Source of the DNA: JABWBP01 sp964522165
Lineage (GTDB): Bacteria; Calditrichota; Calditrichia; RBG-13-44-9; J075
Reading direction: 5' to 3'
Assembly (NCBI GenBank): GCA_964522165.1
Contig: CAZFVV010000009.1
Location: 1 to 64,000 of the forward strand
DNA: 64,000 bases
A program made the translations under genes and the position numbers. Below the pieces are notes generated by a model. The model had not been told where the DNA came from, made no database searches, and worked only from the letters and a program-made list of their open reading frames with translations. Positions within the stretch are counted from its first letter, which is position 1. Each line of letters begins with the position of its first letter. Shown in pieces: positions 43,239-51,622 of the stretch.

Positions 43239-43700
43239 ATGGCTGAACCGAGAAAACTGCTCCACCGCGCCCGGGTGAATTCTCCCGCTGAAACCGTCGC
43301 CCTGGCCCGTGAATTTGCCCGCTCCCTGGAACCCGGCGACGTGGTCGCTTTTTACGGCAACTTAGGCAGCGGGAAGACGTTTTTCATCCAGCAAATTTGC
43401 GCTTTTCTGGAAACCGCGGAAAATCCCACCAGCCCCACTTTTACCCTCATCAACCAGTACCACACGCCCGGGGATCTCTACATCTACCACTTCGATTTCT
43501 ACCGTTTGGAGCACGAGGCGGAACTGGTCAACCTGGGCTTAGAGGACTATTTTTACAATGAGCATCTCTGCTTGATCGAATGGGCGGATAAAATCCCCGC
43601 CCACCTGCCGGAGCGGCGCTATGATATTTTCCTGGATTTTGTGGAGGGCGAGCCGGAGGCGCGGGAGATCCGGGTGTATCGGGTGGGGGGGAATTTGTAA
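43239..43700 (+). CDS. tsaE: tRNA threonylcarbamoyladenosine biosynthesis ATPase TsaE
   Basis: TsaE works with TsaB, TsaD and TsaC to form t6A37 on tRNAs. The 153 residues show the Walker A FYGNLGSGKTFFIQQI, the PTSPTFTLINQY segment, the HFDFYRLEH motif and the LIEWADK motif, all diagnostic. The ATG at 43239 gives the usual family length. It lies between porX and a secreted-protein gene, with no tsaB or tsaD nearby. Confidence 0.95.
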   Translation: MAEPRKLLHRARVNSPAETVALAREFARSLEPGDVVAFYGNLGSGKTFFIQQICAFLETAENPTSPTFTLINQYHTPGDLYIYHFDFYRLEHEAELVNLGLEDYFYNEHLCLIEWADKIPAHLPERRYDIFLDFVEGEPEAREIRVYRVGGNL

Positions 43701-43815
43701 ATATTCTTCACAGGAAGCAAAGCGCCTCCGGCTCGCAAGCGTGAAAAAACGCTCCCGCGGTAAATGGTATGTTTTTTGAAAGAACCGCGCCCAAAACCGA
43801 CGAGGAGTGTTTCGG

Positions 43816-44499
43816 ATGCGAATCAGGCTCATCGCTGCTGCGATTATTGTCGCCGCCTTTATCGGCGGCTTCACCACCCCCTCCGGCTTCAAATCGACCG
43901 AAGCAGGCTGCGCCGGCTCCGGCTGCCACGCCTTGCTGCCGGGGTTTTTCGAGCTAAAAACGCAGGATAACCTGAAAATCCGGGTTGTGCCGGACCCCGG
44001 CATGAAGAAATCTTCCCTGGGCGCGGAGCTGCGCGACGAGCAAGGCCGGATCGTGGACTTGCAGGAAACCGGCGCCCCCTCGGAAATGGTTCTATACGCC
44101 CCGCGCCCGGGAAAATATCAAATCCTGGTCGGTTACCGGCTCAAGAACCTTTTCTGGGACTCCCTGTGGGTCGATCTGGCCCCCTCTACCGTCAATATCC
44201 CCATTACCAGGTACGGCGCTTCAACCTTTCAACTATTTCCCCTCCATCCCCAAACCGTGAAGGACGGTTCCCTGGTTCGCTTCATCCTGCCCAATCACGC
44301 CGACGCCGAACTCCTGCTCTACTCCACGACCGGGAAGGCGGTAAAAACCATCTTCCGGGGAAAACTGAGCGAAGGCATTCACGAAATCTACTGGGAAACC
44401 CGGGATGACCGCCGCCGCCCCCTGCCGCCCGGCAAATACCTCTGCCAGCTGCGAAGCGGGCGGCAGATGGTAGTGCAGCCGGTTTTCATCCGGCGGTAA
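43816..44499 (+). CDS. secreted protein with FlgD-like sorting domain and CX4CH motif
   Basis: The 227 residues begin with a signal peptide (to about residue 24). The start ATG at 43816 has GAGGAG eight bases upstream. After it stands GCAGSGCHALLPG, a Cys-x4-Cys-His that resembles a heme or metal attachment motif but with a longer spacing than CXXCH. An Ig-like beta-rich body follows. The C-terminal about 70 residues (VRFILPNHADAELLLYSTTG, GIHEIYWETRDD, LPPGKYLCQLRSG) have the form of a FlgD-like/type A sorting domain, seen also in the protein at 47161. It may be a type IX secretion substrate. No further function is recognised. Confidence 0.7.
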   Translation: MRIRLIAAAIIVAAFIGGFTTPSGFKSTEAGCAGSGCHALLPGFFELKTQDNLKIRVVPDPGMKKSSLGAELRDEQGRIVDLQETGAPSEMVLYAPRPGKYQILVGYRLKNLFWDSLWVDLAPSTVNIPITRYGASTFQLFPLHPQTVKDGSLVRFILPNHADAELLLYSTTGKAVKTIFRGKLSEGIHEIYWETRDDRRRPLPPGKYLCQLRSGRQMVVQPVFIRR

Positions 44500-44615
44500 G
44501 GGGATAGGGAAAAGGAAAAAGGAGAAAGGAGAAAGGATTAAGGAGGTGACTCCTGGGGAGCGGGAGTGACAAATTTCAGTTGCATAGTTCCCCTTCAACC
44601 CGTAAACTCCGCTGC

Positions 44616-44652
44616 AAAGACCTCAAAGGTTCCGGAAACCTTTGAGGTCTTT
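44616..44652. terminator. perfect 16-bp hairpin with T-rich tail
   Basis: AAAGACCTCAAAGGTT and its exact complement flank the loop CCGGA. The right arm ends in GGTCTTTATTTATTT on the plus strand, so it could terminate the secreted-protein gene 120 bp upstream. Its regularity also fits a dispersed repeat. Confidence 0.65.
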
Positions 44653-44681
44653 ATTTATTTCCACAGAAACCGGCGCCGGCA

Positions 44682-45803
44682 ATGCAAAACATCGAGATCA
44701 AATATACGCTTCCCGATCCCCAACGGCTGCGCCAGCGGTTGAAGGCGCTCCCGGAGGTTCGCTTCCAATTCCGGCGGCGGCAGAGGGATATTTATTTCCA
44801 AACCCCGCAGGGACGCCTGAAAATCCGGGTGCAGGAGGGCGAGCAGCCCTGTTTGATCGAATATCACCGCCCGGATCGCAGCGAGCCGCGCGTCAGCGAT
44901 TACACCCTCACCCCGCTAACGGATTACCGGCAGACCCTGGAAGCGCTGCAAGCGCAGCGGGGAATCTTGGCCGAGGTGGAAAAATGGCGGGAGCTGCACC
45001 TCTACCGCAACGTGCGGATTCACATCGACGAGGTCAAAAAACTGGGCTGGTTCGTGGAATTCGAGTCGGTAATTTCCCCGGAGACCGGCCCCGCGGAGGC
45101 GCAAGCCAACCTGGAAACGCTATTGGCTTTTCTGGCCGGGTATTTGGGGGAAGCCCGGCCGAGCGGGTACCTGGAATTGCTCCTGCAGCAAGAAGTAGGC
45201 GCTCCGGGGGCGAAAAAACGCATCGTGTTGGGCACTCACAATCCCCACAAGCTTTTAGAAATATCCCAAATCCTGCGCGGGCTGCCGGTAGAAATTCTCA
45301 CCCTGAACGATTTTCCCGGCCTGCCCGAAGCGGAGGAAACCGGGCAAACCTTTGCGGAAAACGCCCTGCTGAAAGCCCGGGCGGCGTTCGCCTACACCGG
45401 CCTGTTCGCCCTGGCGGATGATTCCGGCCTGGAGGTGGACGCCCTGGCCGGCGCGCCGGGAATCTATTCCGCCCGCTACGCCGGGGCCGAAAAAGATTAC
45501 GCCGCCAACAATCGCAAATTGTTAGAAGCGCTGAAAAACGTGCCGGATGAGCGCCGGGGGGCGCAATTTCGCTGCGCGGCGGCCCTCGCCGGGCCGGGCG
45601 TGGAAGAAACCGCGGAGGGGATCGTGCGCGGGCGCATCATCCACGAGCCGCGCGGCGGCAAAGGGTTCGGCTACGATCCCCTGTTCGCGCCGGAAGGCTA
45701 CGCCCACACCTTCGGCGAGTTGGGGGAGGAGATCAAAAACCGCATCAGCCACCGCGCCCGGGCCTTCCGCAAAGCGCGGGAAATTTTGGAAAAAATTTTA
45801 TAG
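44682..45803 (+). CDS. fusion of CYTH domain with XTP/dITP pyrophosphatase (RdgB/HAM1)
   Basis: One 373-residue frame holds two normally separate proteins. Residues 1-178 are a CYTH/class IV adenylate cyclase-like domain. It opens with QNIEIKYTLP, which lacks the first Glu of the ExExK signature, and has a later FEFES-like segment (VEFESVIS). Residues 184-373 are RdgB: IVLGTHNPHKLLEI, the substrate loop TFAENALLKA, DDSGLEVDALAGAPGIYSAR and the GFGYDPLF motif. The linker (about 172-183, QQEVGAPGAKK) is short. RdgB removes non-canonical purine triphosphates; CYTH domains bind triphosphate substrates, so both domains may act on phosphoanhydrides. I see no frameshift that would split it. Confidence 0.88.
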   Translation: MQNIEIKYTLPDPQRLRQRLKALPEVRFQFRRRQRDIYFQTPQGRLKIRVQEGEQPCLIEYHRPDRSEPRVSDYTLTPLTDYRQTLEALQAQRGILAEVEKWRELHLYRNVRIHIDEVKKLGWFVEFESVISPETGPAEAQANLETLLAFLAGYLGEARPSGYLELLLQQEVGAPGAKKRIVLGTHNPHKLLEISQILRGLPVEILTLNDFPGLPEAEETGQTFAENALLKARAAFAYTGLFALADDSGLEVDALAGAPGIYSARYAGAEKDYAANNRKLLEALKNVPDERRGAQFRCAAALAGPGVEETAEGIVRGRIIHEPRGGKGFGYDPLFAPEGYAHTFGELGEEIKNRISHRARAFRKAREILEKIL

Positions 45804-45823
45804 TGCAAAATGAATTTTGCACT
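45802..45823. repeat. perfect 10-bp hairpin at the end of the CYTH-RdgB gene
   Basis: AGTGCAAAAT-GA-ATTTTGCACT starts within the stop codon of the fusion gene. It shares its TTTTGCACTCC tail with the hairpin at 1307-1330. It could end the transcript or act as a dispersed repeat. Confidence 0.6.
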
Positions 45824-45849
45824 CCTTATTGCAAAACCGAGGTAACCCC

Positions 45850-47034
45850 ATGCCCCGATTCCCGCACTTATCGTCTCGACTGGAGCGTTTGACCGGCTCG
45901 GTATTCGAAAAATTTCTCCCCAAAATGCGGCAGAAAGGCAGCGACCTGGTGCGCCTGCACATCGGGGATTCCTATTTACCACCCACTTACCCCCTGCCGC
46001 TGGAGGATGAATTTCTGCAAGAACACCCGTTTTTCAACCGCTACTGCAATACCCTGGGGGTGGAGGAGCTTCGCGTTGCCCTGGCGGAAAAGCTTGGCCG
46101 GGACAATCGCCTGCCGGCAGGCCCCGAGCATATTATGCCCACCGCGGGGGCCTGCAACGCTTTGAACGTCAGCGCCGCGGGATTGTTAGAGCCGGGCGAA
46201 GAGGCGCTGGTGCTCACCCCGGCCTGGCCCTTCTTTTTCGGCATGGTGAAGGCGGCGGACGGCCTCCCCGTGGAAGTTCCCTTTTACACCCGTTTGTATG
46301 AAGATCCCCAACTGGATATTGTCAGCTACCTGGAAAAATTTATTACTCCCAAAACCGCGGCGCTCTATCTCAACACCCCTAACAATCCCAGCGGCAAGGT
46401 GCTGAACCGGGCGCAGTTGCAGCAAGTCTGCGATTTCGTGCGCGAACACCGCCTCTGGCTGATCTCCGACGAAGCCTACGACGGCATGGTCTTCGACGGG
46501 CGCGAGCACCTCTCCGCCGCCGCCTTCCCGGAAATGTTTCCCCAAACCCTGTCGGTCTTCACCTTCTCGAAGGTCTATATGTTCGCGGGGCTGCGCCTCG
46601 GTTACCTGGTCGCCGAGCAATCGGTACTCAAAAACCTCAATAAACTGATGGTACACCAGCTCTACAGCCCCTCCACCCTGGCGCAGTACCTGATGATCGA
46701 GCCGGTAAAAACCCGCCGGGAGTGGGGCACTGCGTTTGTGGAGCACTGCCGGGAGCTGCGCGACCTGGTTACTCAAAATCTTCGCGTTCCCCACCACGTT
46801 CCGGAAGGAACCTACTTCACTTTTTTTCCCATCCGGGATTGCCTGAACGGCCGCGGTTACTGGGAAGTGATCGACCGGTGCTTAGACGCCGGGGTTTCCG
46901 TGGCCCCCGGGAATGATTTCGGAAAGGATTATGGGGATTATATCCGGATTTGCTTTGCCGGGGAATCCCCGGAGCGCCTGAAAATCGCCCTGGAACGGTT
47001 GAACCGGGTGTTGGCGGAAAATTCCCCGAAATAA
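45850..47034 (+). CDS. pyridoxal-phosphate aminotransferase, class I/II
   Basis: The start is taken at the ATG at 45850, with GAGGT upstream (394 residues, MPRFPHLSSRLERL). It has fold-type I aminotransferase features: LGVEELRVALAEKL, LYLNTPNNPSGKVLN with the conserved Asn-Pro, LISDEAYDGMVFDG, and the Schiff-base lysine in TFSKVYMFAGLRLGY. The C-terminal Arg is in YIRICFAGE. It resembles aspartate/aromatic aminotransferases; the exact amino acid substrate is unclear. Neighbours give no hint. Confidence 0.9.
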   Translation: MPRFPHLSSRLERLTGSVFEKFLPKMRQKGSDLVRLHIGDSYLPPTYPLPLEDEFLQEHPFFNRYCNTLGVEELRVALAEKLGRDNRLPAGPEHIMPTAGACNALNVSAAGLLEPGEEALVLTPAWPFFFGMVKAADGLPVEVPFYTRLYEDPQLDIVSYLEKFITPKTAALYLNTPNNPSGKVLNRAQLQQVCDFVREHRLWLISDEAYDGMVFDGREHLSAAAFPEMFPQTLSVFTFSKVYMFAGLRLGYLVAEQSVLKNLNKLMVHQLYSPSTLAQYLMIEPVKTRREWGTAFVEHCRELRDLVTQNLRVPHHVPEGTYFTFFPIRDCLNGRGYWEVIDRCLDAGVSVAPGNDFGKDYGDYIRICFAGESPERLKIALERLNRVLAENSPK

Positions 47035-47160
47035 TGGTTGCATTTTTTCTCGCGCAAAGTATATTTACAGCCTGTCCGAATTATACTGCATCATCTTCTA
47101 ACCGGCTTTCCGAATTTCGGATAACCTGCATTCACCTCAACCAGCTTCAAGGAGTTTTCT

Positions 47161-50100
47161 ATGAAACCAGGAAGATTATTATTATTTGCAATATCGGTTT
47201 GGATTGTCTGGTGCGGGAATCCCGCGCTGTTAGCCCAGGGGTCTCCCAACGTGCCGCTGCTGGCGCACGTGAACCAGTACCCCGCGGTGGGCTATAACGA
47301 CTGCTGGGGCTACACCGCCCCGGACGGGCGGGAATACGCCCTGTTAGGGGTGCAAAACGGCACCAGCATCATCGACATTACCGACGCCCCGAATAACGTA
47401 ACCGAAATCGCCTTCATTCCCAGCGCCAACAGCCTGTGGAAGGACATCAAAACCTACCAGCACTACGCCTACGCGGTGAATGAAAGCGGGGGCGGGCTGC
47501 AAATCATCGATCTCTCCGATCTCCCCAACACCGCCACCCTGGCGGGCACTTATACCGGCTTCAGCACCTCGCATAACATTTATATAGATGTTCCCGGCGC
47601 CCTGCTGTTTGCCGAAGGCAGTTTCTCCGATCCGGTGCGGATCATCAGCCTGGCCGATCCCTTGAACCCGGTGCAGCTTTCGACTTTCGGGATCGAATGC
47701 CACGATATGTACGCCCAGGACAATGTCGTCTATGTCGCCGAGGGAAGCAGCGGTTCCATCGGCATTTACAGTTATAGCAATCCCGCTTCCCCCAGTTTGA
47801 TTACCCGGCTGCCCGTGCCTGTATCGGGTTACGTGCACAACACCTGGACCTCCGCGGACGGCAACTACCTGATGAGCACTGAGGAGACTAACGGCAAAAC
47901 CATCAAATTATGGGATATTTCCAACCTGGGGAATATCACCCTCACGGATCAGATTCTGGGCCCCAGCGGATTGCCCCACAATACCCACGTGAAAGGGAAC
48001 TTCGCTTACGTCTCCCATTATGCCGACGGGCTGCGGATTTACGATCTTTCCGATCCCTACGATATTTTCGAGGCCGGATATTATGACACTTATGCGCCGC
48101 CCAGCAGCGGTTTCGACGGCGCCTGGGGCGCTTTTCCGTTTTTCGCCTCCGGCAAGGTGCTGATTTCCGATATTCAGAGCGGTCTGTACGTGGTATTCTT
48201 CGCTGGCGCGGCGGAGGGGGACCCCCTCGACCCCAATCCCCCGGGAAATATCAGCGCCTACAGCGATTATACCACTCCCGCCTCCATCGCCCTGAACTGG
48301 GACGACCCCGCCACCCTGTTCAACGGCGCGCCGCTTTCGCCGTCGGAATTCACCGTTGAAATCCTGCGCGCCGGCGCGCCGGTCGCCTCGGTTCCCGGGG
48401 GGGCGCAGCAATACACCGACGGGGGATTGAACGACGGCCAGCTTTACGAATACACCCTCTACGCCAAACTGATCGCCAACGACAGCACCAGCCAGGCCAA
48501 AACCGTCTCCTGGCACGCCGGGGGATCGCCGTTTCCCTCCGCCCCGGAGAACTTAGTCTGCGCTGCTACTGCTTCTTCCGCCATTCTGGCCTGGGATGAT
48601 CCCACCACCCAGGCGGACGGCACGCCCTTAGACGACCTCGACCATATCAACGTTTACCGCAACGGGAACCTGGTGGGCAGCGCGGGGCCGGGGGTGCAGA
48701 CCTACACCGATACCCCGCCCCCGGGATTCGTTTATACCTACACCGTCACCGCGGTGGATAATGAAGCGCCGCCCAACGAAAGCGCCCCCAGCAACGCGGC
48801 GAGCAGCTTTGTCGGTTCTACCCCCTCCTTCCTGGTGTGGGTGGGGCCGGGCGCCCTGGGGGCCAGCGCCGCCAGCGGGGACAGCATTCTGGAAGCGTTG
48901 GCGGCCAACGGGGTGAGCGGTTTTTTGAGCAACGATTTATTCGAATTCGGCGCAGATTTGAGCGTTTACGCGGGCATTTTTGTGGTGCTGGGGATTTTCC
49001 CCGATAACCACGTCATCGCCGCCGCCGACCCGGAAGGCGCAGCGTTGCAAGCGTACCTGCAGAACGGCGGGCGGCTGTATTTAGAGGGCGGGGATTGCTT
49101 CAATTACGATCCCGAAGTGGGCGGGTACGCCATCCGCCCCTGGTTCGGGCTGAATGACGGCAACGACGGCAGCGGCGACGTTTCCGGGATCAGCGGGTTG
49201 AATCAGCTCTCCCCGTTTTCCTTTGCGTATAACGGCGATAACAACTGGATGGATGAGCTGGCTCCCGCCGGCTCCACGCCGGTCTGGAAAAACAGCCAGA
49301 ATAACGATATCAGCGGGGTGCTCCACAGCGGATTCGGCAGCGGGAAGACGCTGGGAGTGGTGCCCTCTTTCGGGGGGCTGGTGGATAATCCCGCCCCGCT
49401 GCGCCCGCTTGCCGGGACTTCGATCCGGCTTGAAAAGGCGGCAGAAAAAGTGGATCCTGCGCCGGAAAGGACAGAAAGCGGGGGCGCGAAACCATCCCGC
49501 GCCGAGCTTCGGGCGCGCCTGGCGCTGCAGCGGGGTGAAGCCGCGGGGTGTAAACCGGCTGAGTTGGAGCGCCGGCCCTTTGTCAAAAAAGCGGCTTATT
49601 ACCCGGAACGCTATGCCGCTCGATCTTCGGGAAAACCACTCTACAAGCATACTTCCCACGGCCTGGAAATATTGGCCAACACCAAAGCCGACCTGATGCT
49701 CGCTTACCTGGATCTGCTGGGTTACGAGCCTGCGCCGCAGATCACAACCGCGCCCGGCTTCCTCGATTTCGACACCGTGGCGGTCAACCAGCAATCCTCC
49801 AAAACCCTGCAAGTGTTCAACCAGGGCGCGGGGACGCTGGAGGTCAGCGCCATCATCTCCCCCCATCCCTATTTCAGCGCCAGCCCGGGGCAGTTCGCGG
49901 TTCCCGCGGGCAGCAGCCAGGCCGTGACGGTTACCTTTGCCCCGGCTTCCCCGGGGTTTTACAGCGGGGTATTGAAGATCGCCAGCAACGACCCGGCGCA
50001 GGATACCCTGGAAGTAGCCGTGGAGGGCTACGCCGACCAGGGGGTGGGCATCGGCGAGGAACCCCGAACGCCCGCGGAATTCGCCCTGGAGCAGAATTAT

Positions 50101-50352
50101 CCCAATCCCTTCAACCCGGAGACGGCGATCAGCTTTCAACTGCCGGCCGCCCGCGAGGTGGAATTGGCGATTTATAATATGTTAGGGCAGAAGGTGCGCA
50201 CCCTGGCCAGCGGCTCGATGTCGCCGGGATATTACCGCGCGGTGTGGGATGGCCGGAACGAGTCCGGGGAAACTGTGGGCAGCGGGGTTTACATCTGCAT
50301 TTTCGAGGCCGGCGATTTCCGGCAGGTGCGGAAGATGGTTCTCCTGAAATGA
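47161..50352 (+). CDS. large secreted choice-of-anchor B protein with type IX sorting domain
   Basis: The 1063 residues begin with a signal peptide (to about residue 27). A choice-of-anchor B/LVIVD-repeat beta-propeller follows (about 30-340; GVQNGTSIIDITDAP, YQHYAYAVNESGGGLQIIDL). Next come two fibronectin type III-like domains (about 360-540) and a region with LYLEGGDCFNYDPEVGGYAI. An HYDIN/ASH-like domain (about 855-950; VTFAPASPGFYSG) precedes the C-terminal sorting domain NYPNPFNPETAISFQLPA … VRKMVLLK. Residues about 760-790 are charged and low-complexity (EKAAEKVDPAPERTESGG), a likely flexible linker. It should be exported by the type IX pathway that PorX regulates. Confidence 0.88.
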   Translation: MKPGRLLLFAISVWIVWCGNPALLAQGSPNVPLLAHVNQYPAVGYNDCWGYTAPDGREYALLGVQNGTSIIDITDAPNNVTEIAFIPSANSLWKDIKTYQHYAYAVNESGGGLQIIDLSDLPNTATLAGTYTGFSTSHNIYIDVPGALLFAEGSFSDPVRIISLADPLNPVQLSTFGIECHDMYAQDNVVYVAEGSSGSIGIYSYSNPASPSLITRLPVPVSGYVHNTWTSADGNYLMSTEETNGKTIKLWDISNLGNITLTDQILGPSGLPHNTHVKGNFAYVSHYADGLRIYDLSDPYDIFEAGYYDTYAPPSSGFDGAWGAFPFFASGKVLISDIQSGLYVVFFAGAAEGDPLDPNPPGNISAYSDYTTPASIALNWDDPATLFNGAPLSPSEFTVEILRAGAPVASVPGGAQQYTDGGLNDGQLYEYTLYAKLIANDSTSQAKTVSWHAGGSPFPSAPENLVCAATASSAILAWDDPTTQADGTPLDDLDHINVYRNGNLVGSAGPGVQTYTDTPPPGFVYTYTVTAVDNEAPPNESAPSNAASSFVGSTPSFLVWVGPGALGASAASGDSILEALAANGVSGFLSNDLFEFGADLSVYAGIFVVLGIFPDNHVIAAADPEGAALQAYLQNGGRLYLEGGDCFNYDPEVGGYAIRPWFGLNDGNDGSGDVSGISGLNQLSPFSFAYNGDNNWMDELAPAGSTPVWKNSQNNDISGVLHSGFGSGKTLGVVPSFGGLVDNPAPLRPLAGTSIRLEKAAEKVDPAPERTESGGAKPSRAELRARLALQRGEAAGCKPAELERRPFVKKAAYYPERYAARSSGKPLYKHTSHGLEILANTKADLMLAYLDLLGYEPAPQITTAPGFLDFDTVAVNQQSSKTLQVFNQGAGTLEVSAIISPHPYFSASPGQFAVPAGSSQAVTVTFAPASPGFYSGVLKIASNDPAQDTLEVAVEGYADQGVGIGEEPRTPAEFALEQNYPNPFNPETAISFQLPAAREVELAIYNMLGQKVRTLASGSMSPGYYRAVWDGRNESGETVGSGVYICIFEAGDFRQVRKMVLLK

Positions 50353-50608
50353 GTTTTTATAGAATCCCGTCAGGATTTTGGCCAATTGGTTTGCTGCTTT
50401 GTCCCGGGGCATCCCATAAACGGGAAACCCCGGGAACCGTTCTCTATATGGAACTCTTTGCGGAATTCGACTGTTCTGAGCGCAAAAACCAAAAACTGAA
50501 TTAGGAGTTGCTTTCCGGCGCTCCGTTGTTTAATCTTTGCGCCGGAAGTTTGAGCTCTGCGAGCAGCGGAGCTTCGTTTTATATATCAACCTATACAGGA
50601 GGAATACG

Positions 50609-51478
50609 ATGAAGAAGTTATCATATCAGTGGTTCGGCAAATTGATCGCCACGGCGGCGCTGGCGGCGCTGATCGCCCCGTCCCTGCCGGCGCAGGATCT
50701 TCCCCGTCCCAGCCCCAACGCCAGCGTGTACCAGAAAGTCGGCCTGACCGATGTAACGATTACTTACTCCCGCCCGGGGGTGAAGGGCCGGCAAATCTGG
50801 GGCGGGCTGGTGCCTTACAATAAGGTCTGGCGCACCGGCGCGAACGAGGCCACCAAAATCACTTTCAGCGACGACGTGAAGATTAACGGCCAGCCGCTCC
50901 CGGCGGGAACTTACAGCCTGGCGACTATTCCGGGCGAAGGCGAATGGACGATCATTTTCAGCAAGCAGACCGACATGTGGGGCTCTTTCGGCTACAAGCC
51001 GGAAGAAGACGCCCTGCGCATCCAGGCGAAGCCCCAGGCGGCGGAATTCATGGAGCGGATGCAGTTCTATTTTACCGATTTGCAGGACAATTCCGCGCTG
51101 GTGGCGTTGCGCTGGGAAAAGCTTCTGGTGCCTTTTATGCTGGAAGTGGACGTACACACCAGGGCCATGGCCAATATCGAGAAAGCCATGGCGGAGCTGA
51201 AACCGGATGATTTTATGACCCCCTACCGCTGCGCCAGCTACTGCCTGGGCGCCAATACCAATTTGGAAAAGGGGTTGGAGTGGATCAATCTCGCCACTTC
51301 CCGGAAAGAAACCTTCTTCAACATGAGCGCCAAGGCGCAAATTTTAGCCAAATTAGGCAAGACCAAAGAAGCGATTGAAGCGGGGGAAAAATCCCTGGCC
51401 CTCGCCAAAGCCAGCGAAGACCAGCCTAACATGTCGGAATTGGAAAAAATGATGGCGGAGTGGAAAAAGGCGCTGTAA
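50609..51478 (+). CDS. DUF2911 protein with C-terminal helical repeat
   Basis: This 289-residue exported protein has its start at the ATG at 50609, behind AGGAGG. A signal peptide (about 1-31) precedes the DUF2911 domain (about 35-165), with the family signature RPSPNASVYQKVGLTDVTITYSRP, here quoted in its core ITYSRPGVKGR and VPYNKVWRTGANEAT. The second part (about 185-289) is helical, with TPR-like hairpins (FNMSAKAQILAKLGKTKEAI). DUF2911 has no known activity. It is common in Bacteroidota and relatives, consistent with the other genes. Confidence 0.88.
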   Translation: MKKLSYQWFGKLIATAALAALIAPSLPAQDLPRPSPNASVYQKVGLTDVTITYSRPGVKGRQIWGGLVPYNKVWRTGANEATKITFSDDVKINGQPLPAGTYSLATIPGEGEWTIIFSKQTDMWGSFGYKPEEDALRIQAKPQAAEFMERMQFYFTDLQDNSALVALRWEKLLVPFMLEVDVHTRAMANIEKAMAELKPDDFMTPYRCASYCLGANTNLEKGLEWINLATSRKETFFNMSAKAQILAKLGKTKEAIEAGEKSLALAKASEDQPNMSELEKMMAEWKKAL

Positions 51479-51479
51479 T

Positions 51480-51622
51480 AGCGCTCTGGTGTTATGGTGT
51501 TCGAGTGTTCATGTGTTCAAGTGCTGAGGTAAGAAGGGGGAGGAGAATCAGGATTTGGCATTCCCCTTTATCTTCTTTCAAAAGGGAGCTTGTATGAACA
51601 CTAAAACACTAAAACACTTTTT
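51480..51622. repeat. GGTGTTATGGTGTTCGAGTG word repeat with complementary words
   Basis: GGTGTTATGGTGTTCGAGTG plus TTCATGTGTTCAAGTG lies at 51485-51525. The rough complement AACACTAAAACACTAAAACA lies at 51597-51616. Together they give an imperfect inverted repeat between two convergent genes. Confidence 0.6.
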
